Origin: Colimorpha_A sp045543555
GTDB lineage: Bacteria > Bacillota > Clostridia > Oscillospirales > CAG-272
Assembly (NCBI GenBank): GCA_045543555.1
Contig: JAZQMQ010000020.1
Span: forward strand, 1-64,000
Length of the DNA: 64,000 nt
Direction of reading: 5' to 3'
This document shows, piece after piece, positions 8,214 to 15,769 of this stretch. The position numbers and the translations under genes are program-made. Numbering within the stretch: position 1 is the stretch's first letter; every line of letters begins with the position of its first letter. Below the pieces are notes generated by a model. It worked only from the letters and a program-made list of their open reading frames with translations. It did no database searches and was not told the origin of the DNA.

Positions 8214-8588
8214 TATCCGTTCTGTGGTATATATTAGCGTACAACCTACTGCATAGCAGATTATATCTGCTACGGAGAAGGTTCTGCCTATGATGATTGA
8301 CAATATCGAACTTGACGGGATATCAAGCAGTGCTACCACGTCAACGAACTGCATCAGTTCGACGCCGCAGGCGAATATGAAGATGTACAGGGGCAGGAGC
8401 TTTATGCCTTTTGGGAATATCACCCTCAACGCGCAATATATCAGCACCACGACCAGCACGTCGCCAACATACGGGCGCACGAAATTGTCGCGCACAAAGT
8501 CTCCTATGAATATTTCGACGCCCAGCAGCAAAACGAGTGCTATCAGGTACACGGTTCTTAATTTTTTATGCTTCATTCTAAGTCTCAT
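8196..8588 (-). CDS. DUF2809-type membrane protein
   Basis: A 130-residue protein with about four hydrophobic helices. The pattern FVRPYVGDVLVVVLIYCALR followed by FACGVELMQFVD and SVADIICYAVGC matches the DUF2809 family, whose function is unknown. Two in-frame ATGs (MRLRM) are possible starts and neither has a strong ribosome site. It lies between the typA terminator and its own terminator, which overlaps its stop codon. No role can be drawn from its neighbours. Confidence 0.75.
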   Translation of the reverse strand: MRLRMKHKKLRTVYLIALVLLLGVEIFIGDFVRDNFVRPYVGDVLVVVLIYCALRVIFPKGIKLLPLYIFIFACGVELMQFVDVVALLDIPSSSILSIIIGRTFSVADIICYAVGCTLIYTTERIIKKHP

Positions 8589-8593
8589 TTATC

Positions 8594-8620
8594 AAATGCC
8601 CCTCGTGTGCGGGGCATTTT
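8594..8620 (-). terminator. Terminator of typA
   Basis: Stem AAATGCCCC/GGGGCATTT with an 8-nt loop, 10 bp downstream of the typA stop on the minus strand. Confidence 0.75.
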
Positions 8621-8629
8621 GTTATTCAA

Positions 8630-10483
8630 TTACTGCTGAGCCTTTTTCTTTGCCGCCTGTGCCTTTTTACGTGTGGGAGTGTCGAGAATTACCTTACGCA
8701 GACGAAGGCTCTTGGGAGTTACCTCGATAAGCTCGTCGTCAGCAATAAATTCGATTGCTTCCTCAAGCGACATAAACTTGGGGGGCGTGAGAATGAGCTT
8801 TTCGTCCGCACCCTTGGAGCGAATTGCGGTAAGCTGCTTTGTCTTGCAGGGATTTATCTCGATATCGCCCGCCTTGGGGTTTTCACCGACAATCATTCCC
8901 TCGTAAACGTCGGTCTGTACGCCGACGAAGAGCTGACCTCTCTCCTGAGAATTAAACAGACCGTAGGATGTAGTCTCGCCCTGCTCGGAGGCAACGAGAG
9001 ATCCCGTCTGACGTGTAGGGATATCACCTTTATAAGGATGGTAGCCCTCGAACACGGTGTTCATTATTCCTTCTCCTCTGGTTGCGGTAAGGAATTCGCT
9101 TCTGTATCCGAAGAGACAACGGGAAGGAATGGTATAGTTAAGCTCCATTCTGTTTCCTCTTGCTCCCATTGTCACAAGCTCGCCCTTTCTTGAGCCGAGC
9201 TTTTCCATTACGGAGCCCATATAGATATCAGGTACGTCGATTATAACAGTTTCGTATGGCTCGCACTTAACACCGTCTATTGTCTTGTAAAGCACGCGGG
9301 GAGTTGACAAAGAAAGCTCATATCCCTCTCGTCTCATGGTTTCAACAAGAATGGAAAGATGCATTTCACCTCTGCCCGCGACCTTGAAGCTATCGGTGGT
9401 CTCACCGTCCTCAACACGAAGTGATACGTCTTTAAGAAGTTCACGGTAAAGACGCTCTCTGATCTGACGGGATGTAACGAATTTACCCTCCTTGCCTGCA
9501 AAGGGGCTGTCGTTTACCGCGAACGTCATCTCAATGGTAGGTTCGCTTATCTTCACGAAAGGAAGAGGTTCAGGAGCATTGACCGAAGTTATGGTATCTC
9601 CGATCGTGATGTTTTCTGCACCGGAGAAGCAAATTATATCACCAACGTGTGCTTCCTCAACAGTTCTTCTTCCAAGTCCGTCAAACTGCTGAATGGAAAC
9701 GATCTTTGTTCTCACGGGATTTGCACCCGTATGGTAATTGCAAATAAGAGCTTCCTGATTCTGCTTGATAGATCCGCGCTCGATTCGTCCGATACCCATT
9801 CTTCCGACGTAATCGTTATAGTCGATAGAGGAAACGAGGAGCTGAAGCTCGCCCTCCTCATCACCCTCGGGTGCGGGAATGTACTCGAGAATAGTATCGA
9901 AAAGCGGCTGAAGGTCAACACCGGGCTCGTAGGGTGTGATGGATGCAGTACCTGCTCTTCCCGAACAGAAAAGCATGGGGGAATCGAGCTGATCATCGGT
10001 AGCATCGAGATCCATAAGAAGCTCAAGGACCTCGTCCTCAACCTCCTCAATGCGCGCATCGGGCTTGTCTATTTTATTTACAACTACTATAACTCTGTGG
10101 TTAAGCTCAAGCGCCTTCTGAAGCACGAAACGGGTCTGGGGCATAGGTCCCTCCGCCGCATCGACAAGAAGTATAACTCCGTTTACCATCTTGAGTATTC
10201 TCTCTACCTCACCCGAGAAATCCGCGTGTCCGGGGGTGTCGATGATGTTGATTTTTACGTCCTTATAGTGAACTGCAGTATTTTTTGCCAGAATGGTAAT
10301 GCCTCTCTCCTTTTCAAGAGCGTTTGAGTCCATTACTCTCTCCTCTGTTGCCTGATTATCGCGGTAAACTCCGCCCTGCTTCAGCATTTGGTCAACGAGT
10401 GTGGTCTTGCCGTGGTCAACGTGAGCGATGATCGCTATATTTCTTAAATCGTTCCTAACCAAGTTTTCATCTTCCTTACTCAA
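8630..10483 (-). CDS. typA: Ribosome-associated translational GTPase TypA/BipA
   Basis: A 617-residue EF-G-like GTPase that binds the ribosome under stress and helps 50S assembly. G1 is AHVDHGKTTL, G3 is DTPGHADF, and G4 is NKIDKPDAR. The effector stretch ERVMDSNALEKERGITI is typical of TypA. Domain II, two alpha/beta domains (with GRGEMHLSILVETMRREGYE) and the C-terminal TypA domain (GYRSEFLTATRGEG...RQTGSLVA) follow in order. It ends with a Lys/Ala-rich tail. It is monocistronic, with its own promoter and terminator. Confidence 0.97.
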   Translation of the reverse strand: MSKEDENLVRNDLRNIAIIAHVDHGKTTLVDQMLKQGGVYRDNQATEERVMDSNALEKERGITILAKNTAVHYKDVKINIIDTPGHADFSGEVERILKMVNGVILLVDAAEGPMPQTRFVLQKALELNHRVIVVVNKIDKPDARIEEVEDEVLELLMDLDATDDQLDSPMLFCSGRAGTASITPYEPGVDLQPLFDTILEYIPAPEGDEEGELQLLVSSIDYNDYVGRMGIGRIERGSIKQNQEALICNYHTGANPVRTKIVSIQQFDGLGRRTVEEAHVGDIICFSGAENITIGDTITSVNAPEPLPFVKISEPTIEMTFAVNDSPFAGKEGKFVTSRQIRERLYRELLKDVSLRVEDGETTDSFKVAGRGEMHLSILVETMRREGYELSLSTPRVLYKTIDGVKCEPYETVIIDVPDIYMGSVMEKLGSRKGELVTMGARGNRMELNYTIPSRCLFGYRSEFLTATRGEGIMNTVFEGYHPYKGDIPTRQTGSLVASEQGETTSYGLFNSQERGQLFVGVQTDVYEGMIVGENPKAGDIEINPCKTKQLTAIRSKGADEKLILTPPKFMSLEEAIEFIADDELIEVTPKSLRLRKVILDTPTRKKAQAAKKKAQQ

Positions 10484-10498
10484 TAAATTTAACAGTTA

Positions 10499-10527
10499 AT
10501 TATAACACAGTTTCAAAACAATTTCAA
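10499..10527 (-). promoter_or_regulatory. Promoter of typA
   Basis: On the minus strand TTGAAA (10522-10527), 17 nt, TATAAT (10499-10504), just upstream of the typA start and back to back with the znuCB-like promoter. Confidence 0.75.
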
Positions 10528-10583
10528 TAGTTTTTTACAAATACAAGGTGCTATTAACTAAAAAGCTATTTTTTACCAACTAC

Positions 10584-10612
10584 TTGATTTTGTTAAAAAT
10601 GTATGATATAAT
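10584..10612 (+). promoter_or_regulatory. Promoter of the zinc-type ABC transporter pair
   Basis: TTGATT (10584-10589), 17 nt, TATAAT (10607-10612). A near-perfect palindrome starts one base after the -10 box. Confidence 0.8.
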
Positions 10613-10635
10613 TTGAAATTGATAATCATTTTCAA
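10613..10635. promoter_or_regulatory. Fur/Zur-family operator
   Basis: A 23-bp near-palindrome (TTGAAATTGA-TAA-TCATTTTCAA) that pairs at all but one position per arm. Its core TGATAATCATTTTCA is one base from the 7-1-7 Fur-family box TGATAATNATTATCA. It covers the transcription start, where a metal-loaded repressor would block the promoter. Zur is favoured because the genes look like a zinc importer; Fur or a Mn regulator cannot be excluded. Confidence 0.7.
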
Positions 10636-10647
10636 ATCGAGGTTATA

Positions 10648-11334
10648 ATGACTGTAATAGAATGTAAAAATCTTTGTTTATCATACGGAAGTATGCCCGT
10701 AATAAAAGATTTGAGCTTTTGTATATCAGACGGACAATGCGTCTGTGTTGCAGGCGAGAACGGAACCGGAAAAAGCACTCTGATTAAGGCAATTTTAGGC
10801 TTAAAGGAAGCAACTTCCGGCGAAATACTGTTTTGCGACGGACTTTCAAAAAATCACATAGGATATCTCCCGCAAAGGACCGAAACGCAAAAGGATTTTC
10901 CTGCAACTGTTTGGGAGGTAGTTCTCTCGGGACGTCTCGAATCAGGCAGACTGCCTTTTTATACAAAAAATGACAAAAAGATCGCAGTGGATAAGCTCGC
11001 GCTTCTTGACATAACCAATCTTAAGAAACGAAGCTTTGCGGAGCTTTCGGGCGGTCAACAGCAAAGAGCCCTTCTTTGCCGTGCTCTTTGCGCCGCAAAG
11101 AAGCTTATAATTCTCGATGAGCCGGTTGCGGGGCTTGACCCAACTGCCACAAGCGAGTTTTACAAGATAATTCACCGTCTTAAGCATGAGGGAGTGACCG
11201 TCATTATGGTTTCCCACGACATTCACTGTGCTTTGGCTGTAGCGGACAAGCTTCTTATCCTCCGTAATGACGGTTATTCATATACAGACGCTGTAGAACA
11301 TCATCACGACGCGGAAGGGGGCTGCATATTATGA
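10648..11334 (+). CDS. znuC: Zinc/manganese-type ABC transporter, ATPase
   Basis: A 228-residue cytoplasmic ATPase of the metal ABC (ZnuC/MntB-like) family. Walker A is GENGTGKST, the signature is LSGGQQQR, Walker B is LIILDEP and the switch is VSHDIH. The C-terminus is His-rich (VEHHHD), a feature often seen in zinc-linked subunits. The stop overlaps the start of the permease gene as ATGA, so the two are translationally coupled. A Fur/Zur-like operator sits on its promoter. The matching binding protein is not adjacent; a plausible partner is encoded at 47252-48175. Manganese as substrate remains possible. Confidence 0.88.
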   Translation: MTVIECKNLCLSYGSMPVIKDLSFCISDGQCVCVAGENGTGKSTLIKAILGLKEATSGEILFCDGLSKNHIGYLPQRTETQKDFPATVWEVVLSGRLESGRLPFYTKNDKKIAVDKLALLDITNLKKRSFAELSGGQQQRALLCRALCAAKKLIILDEPVAGLDPTATSEFYKIIHRLKHEGVTVIMVSHDIHCALAVADKLLILRNDGYSYTDAVEHHHDAEGGCIL

Positions 11335-12158
11335 ACTTTTTTGAAGAACTCATTGCTATGTTCTCGCTTAATTCCATGGTGTATGCATTTGTGTGCGGAA
11401 TTTTGATATCCGTATGCTCTGCCATGCTCGGTGTAAGCCTCGTTCTCAAGAGATATTCAATGATCGGTGACGGTCTTTCACACGTAGCTTTTGCTTCTCT
11501 TGCTATTGGAAGCGCACTTTCGGTCGCGCCCATGCTTCTCACGGTTCCCGTTGTACTAATCGCTGCATTTTTCCTGCTTCGTCTGAATGAAAAAGGAAAA
11601 ATGAAGGGTGATGCCCTAACCGCCATAATATCTACAGGCGCATTAGCTATCGGAACCGTAGCCGCTTCCCTTTCTCCGGGATCAAATATCGACTTAAACG
11701 GATATATGTTCGGAAGTATTCTTGCTTTAGATGAGGGTGACGTTATATTAAGCGCAATATTGTTTGCTATCGTCGTTCCGATATACTCTATACTGTACAA
11801 TAGGATTTTTGCCGTTACATTTGATCCCATATTTGCAAAAGCAACGGGCACGAAGGTAGGAATATACGACACGGTCTTGGCTTTGCTTTCAGCTGTTACT
11901 ATCGTTGTTGGTATGCGTTTTATGGGTGCTCTCTTGATTTCTGCTCTGATAGTATTCCCTCCAATGACCGCAATGCGACTTATGAAAAGCTTCAAGGGTG
12001 TAGTTATATGCTCTGCGATCCTACCCGTTTTCTCCTTTGTGATCGGCCTCACCGCTTCGTATTTTCTTTCAACCCCTGCCGGTGCAAGTGTCGTTTGCGT
12101 AAGTCTCATCATATTCATAATATCCTCTATAATGGGCTCATTCAAAAAAAGACATTGA
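11331..12158 (+). CDS. znuB: Zinc/manganese-type ABC transporter, permease
   Basis: A 275-residue inner-membrane permease of the metal ABC-3 family with about eight hydrophobic helices. The family signature is seen in SVCSAMLGVSLVLKRYSMIGDGLSHVAFAS and in the second half MRFMGALLISALIVFPPMTAMRL. It forms the membrane channel of the importer driven by the upstream ATPase, overlapping it by 4 bp. Its stop codon is embedded in the -35 box of the next promoter. Confidence 0.9.
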   Translation: MNFFEELIAMFSLNSMVYAFVCGILISVCSAMLGVSLVLKRYSMIGDGLSHVAFASLAIGSALSVAPMLLTVPVVLIAAFFLLRLNEKGKMKGDALTAIISTGALAIGTVAASLSPGSNIDLNGYMFGSILALDEGDVILSAILFAIVVPIYSILYNRIFAVTFDPIFAKATGTKVGIYDTVLALLSAVTIVVGMRFMGALLISALIVFPPMTAMRLMKSFKGVVICSAILPVFSFVIGLTASYFLSTPAGASVVCVSLIIFIISSIMGSFKKRH

Positions 12159-12184
12159 CACTTTTCGGTCTGTAATGGTATAAT
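12155..12184 (+). promoter_or_regulatory. Promoter of the 12212-13705 gene pair
   Basis: TTGACA (12155-12160), an 18-nt spacer and TATAAT (12179-12184). The -35 hexamer overlaps the stop codon of the znuB-like gene. Confidence 0.8.
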
Positions 12185-12211
12185 AAAAAAAACACATAAG
12201 GAGAACTGACC

Positions 12212-12997
12212 ATGGGAAGAATGCTTGGCTCATTTGACGGAGACAACGATCTTGACCGTCCCGACCTTAATAAATGTCCTGACTGCGAATGCTACTTTGC
12301 GCAGAACAACTGCCCTCTTTGCGGCAAAGAGTGTCCTCCGGAGTTTAGAGCAGGAAACAGAAAGCCTGTCAAGATAAGAAAACGCAGAAATACAGGAAGC
12401 GGCAGAGTAACCTTTGTTGAGTGGTACCACTCCTGGTGGTTCATTATCATTATGCTTATATTTATGCCGCTGATCGGTATAATTCTGCTTCTTACAAGTC
12501 CTCATAAAAAATCTCTTAAGATAGGGCTTATAGCTTGTGCTGTTGCATATTCACTTGTCACAACATATGGCATTGGAAATATCATTTCATATTTTAACAA
12601 CACTTTTGACCCTCCCGTAAACACAAAGCTTTCAAAGGAGGAATACGTTGAAAGATGCTCCGAAATAAATGCAGACGATTATTTCAGAACTCCAAGTGCG
12701 TATAAGGGCGAGTACGTAAAGCTGACTGTAACGGTTATTGATCATTCTTATTACGATTATGAAACCAAGTATGGAGAAAAGTACACCACGTTATATCTCG
12801 TTGCAAGCAGTACGGAATCAGGCAAGCCCATAATGATCAGAGATTGCTCGCAAGATGCATTCAAAAATTATGCTGCAGGTGACGTTATAGTAATATACGG
12901 TCAAGCGCAGGGCAACTCAACGGTATATACCGAGTACGAGCAAAGTAAAGTTCCTTTGATCCACGTGGCATACATTGAAATCATAAACATCAATTGA
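12212..12997 (+). CDS. Unknown zinc-ribbon membrane protein
   Basis: A 261-residue protein. Residues 22-37 hold C-P-D-C...C-P-L-C, a zinc ribbon, followed by a basic linker (RKPVKIRKRRNTG). Two membrane helices lie at about 74-95 and 101-120. A C-terminal domain follows (KGEYVKLTVTVIDHSYYDY, YLVAS, GDVIVIYGQAQG). Its strand pattern looks like an OB-fold domain of the type often exported in Gram-positives, but this is by eye only. The start is well placed behind AAGGAGAACTGACC. It is co-transcribed with the following Cys-pair protein. Function unknown. Confidence 0.75.
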   Translation: MGRMLGSFDGDNDLDRPDLNKCPDCECYFAQNNCPLCGKECPPEFRAGNRKPVKIRKRRNTGSGRVTFVEWYHSWWFIIIMLIFMPLIGIILLLTSPHKKSLKIGLIACAVAYSLVTTYGIGNIISYFNNTFDPPVNTKLSKEEYVERCSEINADDYFRTPSAYKGEYVKLTVTVIDHSYYDYETKYGEKYTTLYLVASSTESGKPIMIRDCSQDAFKNYAAGDVIVIYGQAQGNSTVYTEYEQSKVPLIHVAYIEIININ

Positions 12998-13006
12998 TAT
13001 GAAGCA

Positions 13007-13705
13007 ATGAAAAACAAGAAAAATAAAAATAAAACACTGCTTAAACTCCTGCTTTGGATACTTTTCTTTCCGATAATGGCAACGGTAGCGCTGTGTCGAT
13101 CAGAACGCATCACGGTTTCTGCAAAAATATTTTCTGTAGCGGCAATATGGGTAATATTCTTCTCAATATTGGAAGCTTATGGAAACACGCTTCCCGACGT
13201 TGAAGAACCAAAAGCCACCACACCAATAATTGAGATTACTACACCAAGTGAAACTACCGACAATACCGATGACACGGTAGTTTACGTCACTCCAACAGGC
13301 AAAAAGTATCATCTTTTAATGTCCTGTGCAGGTGTTAACGCGGTAGAAAAAACACTTTCAGAGGTTACAGGCAGCTATAGTCCGTGTAAAACCTGCGCAT
13401 CACATCAATCAACAACCGAGCAAATAACTCCCCCCAAGATCACAACAGAACCCGAGATTACGACTACGCCTGAAATCACGACTAAGCCTGAGGTTACGAC
13501 CACTACCGAAATTACGACTACTCCCGAGGTTACGACCTCATCCGAAGTAACAACGGAAGAAAACGAAAGGATCGTGTATAAAACCCCAACCGGAAAGCGT
13601 TACCACTATTCTCTTGATTGTGCAGGAAAGAATGGAACTCCCATAACTATAAGCGAAGCAAAAGAATTGGGTCTCACACTTTGTAATAACTGCAAAAACA
13701 AATAA
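13007..13705 (+). CDS. Membrane protein with two CxxC modules on a Thr/Glu stalk
   Basis: A 232-residue protein with two N-terminal hydrophobic helices (about 11-29 and 40-58). It carries two copies of one ~42-residue module. The first is VVYVTPTGKKYH...SCAG...CKTCA, the second IVYKTPTGKRYH...DCAG...CNNCK. Each copy has a His, a lone Cys and a CxxC pair, which could bind one metal ion. The copies are joined by a ~40-residue linker of TTPEITT-like repeats (DNA 13438-13555), probably a disordered extracytoplasmic stalk. It lies 9 bp after the zinc-ribbon protein gene. I do not know a function. Confidence 0.75.
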   Translation: MKNKKNKNKTLLKLLLWILFFPIMATVALCRSERITVSAKIFSVAAIWVIFFSILEAYGNTLPDVEEPKATTPIIEITTPSETTDNTDDTVVYVTPTGKKYHLLMSCAGVNAVEKTLSEVTGSYSPCKTCASHQSTTEQITPPKITTEPEITTTPEITTKPEVTTTTEITTTPEVTTSSEVTTEENERIVYKTPTGKRYHYSLDCAGKNGTPITISEAKELGLTLCNNCKNK

Positions 13706-13751
13706 TAAAAAAGAGCAAACCGGATGGGGTTGTACTCTAAAGGACAGTTTT
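13704..13751. repeat. Left copy of a ~46-bp inverted repeat
   Basis: Starts at the stop codon of the preceding gene. Seventeen bases AATAAAAAAGAGCAAAC match the right copy (15711-15756, reversed) exactly, and 25 of the following 29 aligned bases also match, ending TAAAGGACAGTTTT. It faces the other copy across a three-gene segment. Confidence 0.7.
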
Positions 13752-13755
13752 CAAA

Positions 13756-13811
13756 AATACGGTATATCTCGAAAGAGGTATGCCGTATTTTGCATTTGTG
13801 GGCACAAATGC
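13756..13811. other. Two tandem stem-loops, possible structured RNA
   Basis: The first stem is 15 bp (13756-13770 with 13775-13789) closed by a GAAA tetraloop, fully paired with two G-U pairs. Two bases later a second stem, GCATTTGTG/CACAAATGC (13792-13811), follows. There is no good T-run after either, and a true terminator lies further on at 13857-13886. They may be transcript-end structures or part of a small RNA. Confidence 0.45.
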
Positions 13812-13856
13812 AGTGCTTGTCAGGAAAAACAGAAAAACCTTTGGGGGACAAAAAAT

Positions 13857-13886
13857 AAGGCTCCCTTTTCGCAAGAGAGCCTTTTA
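13857..13886. terminator. Bidirectional terminator at the end of the TetR cassette
   Basis: Stem AAGGCTCCCTT/AAGAGAGCCTT with one C-A mismatch and a 5-nt loop. On the minus strand it is followed by ATTTTTTG, and it lies 46 bp after the stop of the 13932-14510 gene. Confidence 0.8.
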
Positions 13887-13931
13887 ACAATCAGCACATC
13901 ATAGTTTTTCGATAAATTGGAACTTGTCAAA

Positions 13932-14510
13932 TTATAATTTAAACAATAGTTTCTTGTGCTTTACCAAATTTATCCCAAGCAGAAATACAATCACGCACAC
14001 GGCAGAGCCGAGCGTGGCGTTCATAATCGCTATTTCTGCTTCGGTCATTCCCTCAAATGATACGAGCATTGAGCGTTGCAATGCGAATATCGAAACAAAG
14101 GCATCGGCAAATGAAATGTTTCGGAGCGTGATAAGCGTTGCTGATGTACTGCGACGAGCTTTTATGAGCTTTATTGTTGCAAGCGTAATCTTGGTAAAGG
14201 CATACGCCGCCATTGCTATCATCACGATCATATACCGCTCGTGCCCTCTATCTCGCACTACCGAAAGTATAACAGTTCCAACAAGTGATATGGATAGCAA
14301 TATCAGCATCCACCCCGTAAACTTAACAATGAAACGCTCTCTGGATTTGGAGCATAGCACCACAAAGCGTACAATGCTTAAAACAAGATAGTACGAGCCA
14401 AGCATTAATAACCACCACGAGCTTGTAACCAATCCCATTACAAGATGGTAGGTTGCAAACGCTATGTTGAATGACAGACTTGCGAGAGCAAGTTTCAATG
14501 TCCTATCCAT
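13932..14510 (-). CDS. Unknown multi-pass membrane protein (cassette)
   Basis: A 192-residue protein with about six hydrophobic helices (LASLSFNIAFATYHLVMG, WLLMLGSYYLVLSIVRFVV, GWMLILLSISLVGTVIL and others). It has no transporter signature that I recognise. Its start overlaps the end of the tetR-like gene by 8 bp, so it is translationally coupled and probably the main target of that regulator. A drug-efflux or stress role would be a guess. Confidence 0.7.
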   Translation of the reverse strand: MDRTLKLALASLSFNIAFATYHLVMGLVTSSWWLLMLGSYYLVLSIVRFVVLCSKSRERFIVKFTGWMLILLSISLVGTVILSVVRDRGHERYMIVMIAMAAYAFTKITLATIKLIKARRSTSATLITLRNISFADAFVSIFALQRSMLVSFEGMTEAEIAIMNATLGSAVCVIVFLLGINLVKHKKLLFKL

Positions 14511-15099
14511 TTGTGTTCCTCTCGCCCATCACACAATCGGTGATGACCTTAATAACCGTTGCCATATCATCAGAGCAGTTCTTATCAAGCCATTCCATAA
14601 CAATAGTGAATACGCCGGTCAGGTAGAACTTCATCACATAGGCACGCTCCTTTTCGGGAACATGGAAGCGTTCAAGAATAGGATTGAAGATGTGTTCGAA
14701 CATTCCGCCATATACCTCATTCATATTCAATGAGTTAAACTGCTTGATAGACACCTTAAACAAACGCTGATTGTCCTTGATAAACGTCAAATAAGGCACA
14801 AGATACTCGCTTGTGATAAACAAAAGCTCCTCACGCCTGCATGTTTCAAATGACAGAGATATGTGTTTCTGCTCTATTCCATAGTATGCGAGGTGCTTGT
14901 CAATAATATAGCGTGTAGTTTCCTTTATTAAATCCGAGGTGTTCTCGTAATGTAGGTAAAAGGTGGAACGATTTACCCCTGCTGTATAACATATCTCTTT
15001 GATGGTGATATATTCAAAGTCCTTCTTTTCAAGTAGCGTAATGAGGGCTTCGTCCATTCTGATTGCCGTATTAAAATATTTACTTTCGTTTTTATTCAT
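14503..15099 (-). CDS. TetR/AcrR-family transcriptional regulator
   Basis: A 198-residue regulator. The N-terminal helix-turn-helix is clear: ALITLLEKKDFEYITIKEIC followed by AGVNRSTFYLHYENTSDLI, the FYxHFxxKxxL-type signature. The C-terminal ligand domain ends with VYGGMFEHIFNPILERFHV and GVFTIVMEWLDKN, resembling the DhaS-like branch. It is the middle gene of a three-gene minus-strand unit and overlaps the downstream membrane-protein gene. An inducer cannot be predicted. A weak GTGT-TAATC-ACAC inverted repeat near the cassette transcription start (15636-15648) is a possible operator. Confidence 0.88.
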   Translation of the reverse strand: MNKNESKYFNTAIRMDEALITLLEKKDFEYITIKEICYTAGVNRSTFYLHYENTSDLIKETTRYIIDKHLAYYGIEQKHISLSFETCRREELLFITSEYLVPYLTFIKDNQRLFKVSIKQFNSLNMNEVYGGMFEHIFNPILERFHVPEKERAYVMKFYLTGVFTIVMEWLDKNCSDDMATVIKVITDCVMGERNTNG

Positions 15100-15120
15100 A
15101 AGACAGCCCTCCGTGAATGC

Positions 15121-15474
15121 TTATTTGCCTTCGCTGATCTCTCTTGCAAGCTGTACGATTTCATAAGCATACTTTTTCTTGCCGTTCTCAAGCATTTTCT
15201 TGTAAATTGGATAGTTTACGCCGCATCCAATCATGCCGATAATGCCAACGATAATACCGATCACCATACCGGCGATACCGCTACCGATAATCTGCATACC
15301 AAGGCACATTCCCGTGCCGAATACAAGTGCGGAAATAATTCCCCAAGTATAGGTGAAGATAGTTGCAGGCAGCTTTGCCTTTCGGTCGAGCTTGCGAAGT
15401 GCTACGATTTTGGAGCTGTCCTTGGGGGCATACTCCTTTGCGATGGATTCTGCGTAGATTTTGTCTGTGTTCAT
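15121..15474 (-). CDS. Small Gly-rich membrane protein (cassette)
   Basis: A 117-residue protein. The start MNTDKIYAESIAKEY is chosen because ACGGAGAAACAAA precedes this ATG; an ATG 18 bp upstream lacks a ribosome site. It contains a helix ATIFTYTWGIISALVFGTG and a Gly/Ile-rich hairpin of two further helices (GSGIAGMVIGIIVGIIGMIG), then a basic, cytoplasmic tail with KKYAYEIVQLAREI. It is the first gene of the TetR cassette. Function unknown. Confidence 0.75.
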   Translation of the reverse strand: MNTDKIYAESIAKEYAPKDSSKIVALRKLDRKAKLPATIFTYTWGIISALVFGTGMCLGMQIIGSGIAGMVIGIIVGIIGMIGCGVNYPIYKKMLENGKKKYAYEIVQLAREISEGK

Positions 15475-15652
15475 TTTGTTTCTCCGTTTCATTTTTTTGT
15501 TGTAAATTTATTTTAATAACAAAGAAGAAGAAACAGAACAACACGATTTTCATAAAATGTTGATTTTAGAAAAAACTGTCGTCAAATTCTTATTTATCGT
15601 TCGGATTTATCATAGCAAAAAAACTTTATGTACAGTGTTAATCACACACCCT

Positions 15653-15681
15653 ATTGTAGCACAAAAACCGCAGAAAATCAA
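15653..15681 (-). promoter_or_regulatory. Promoter of the TetR cassette
   Basis: On the minus strand TTGATT (15676-15681), 17 nt, TACAAT (15653-15658) with an extended TGC before the -10. It gives a ~170-nt leader before the first gene. The -35 lies inside the terminator hairpin of the upstream aminotransferase unit. Confidence 0.65.
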
Positions 15682-15691
15682 TCTGCGGTTT
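15665..15691 (-). terminator. Terminator downstream of rex-aminotransferase
   Basis: Stem AAACCGCAG/CTGCGGTTT with a 9-nt loop, followed on the minus strand by TTTTTG. It lies about 80 bp after the aminotransferase stop. Confidence 0.75.
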
Positions 15692-15710
15692 CTGTTTTTT
15701 CTGTCGGTAT

Positions 15711-15756
15711 AAAACTGTCCTTTAGGATACAGCCCTATCGTTTGCTCTTTTTTATT
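15711..15756. repeat. Right copy of the ~46-bp inverted repeat
   Basis: The reverse complement of the left copy at 13704-13751, starting 14 bp downstream of the aminotransferase stop. Together they bracket the TetR cassette. Confidence 0.7.
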
Positions 15757-15769
15757 TACTATTTTGTTA

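Noticed and set aside
13438..13555. Regular short repeats that could look like a CRISPR array
   Set aside because: They are in-frame codons for a TTPEITT-like protein stalk, with no spacers and no cas genes.
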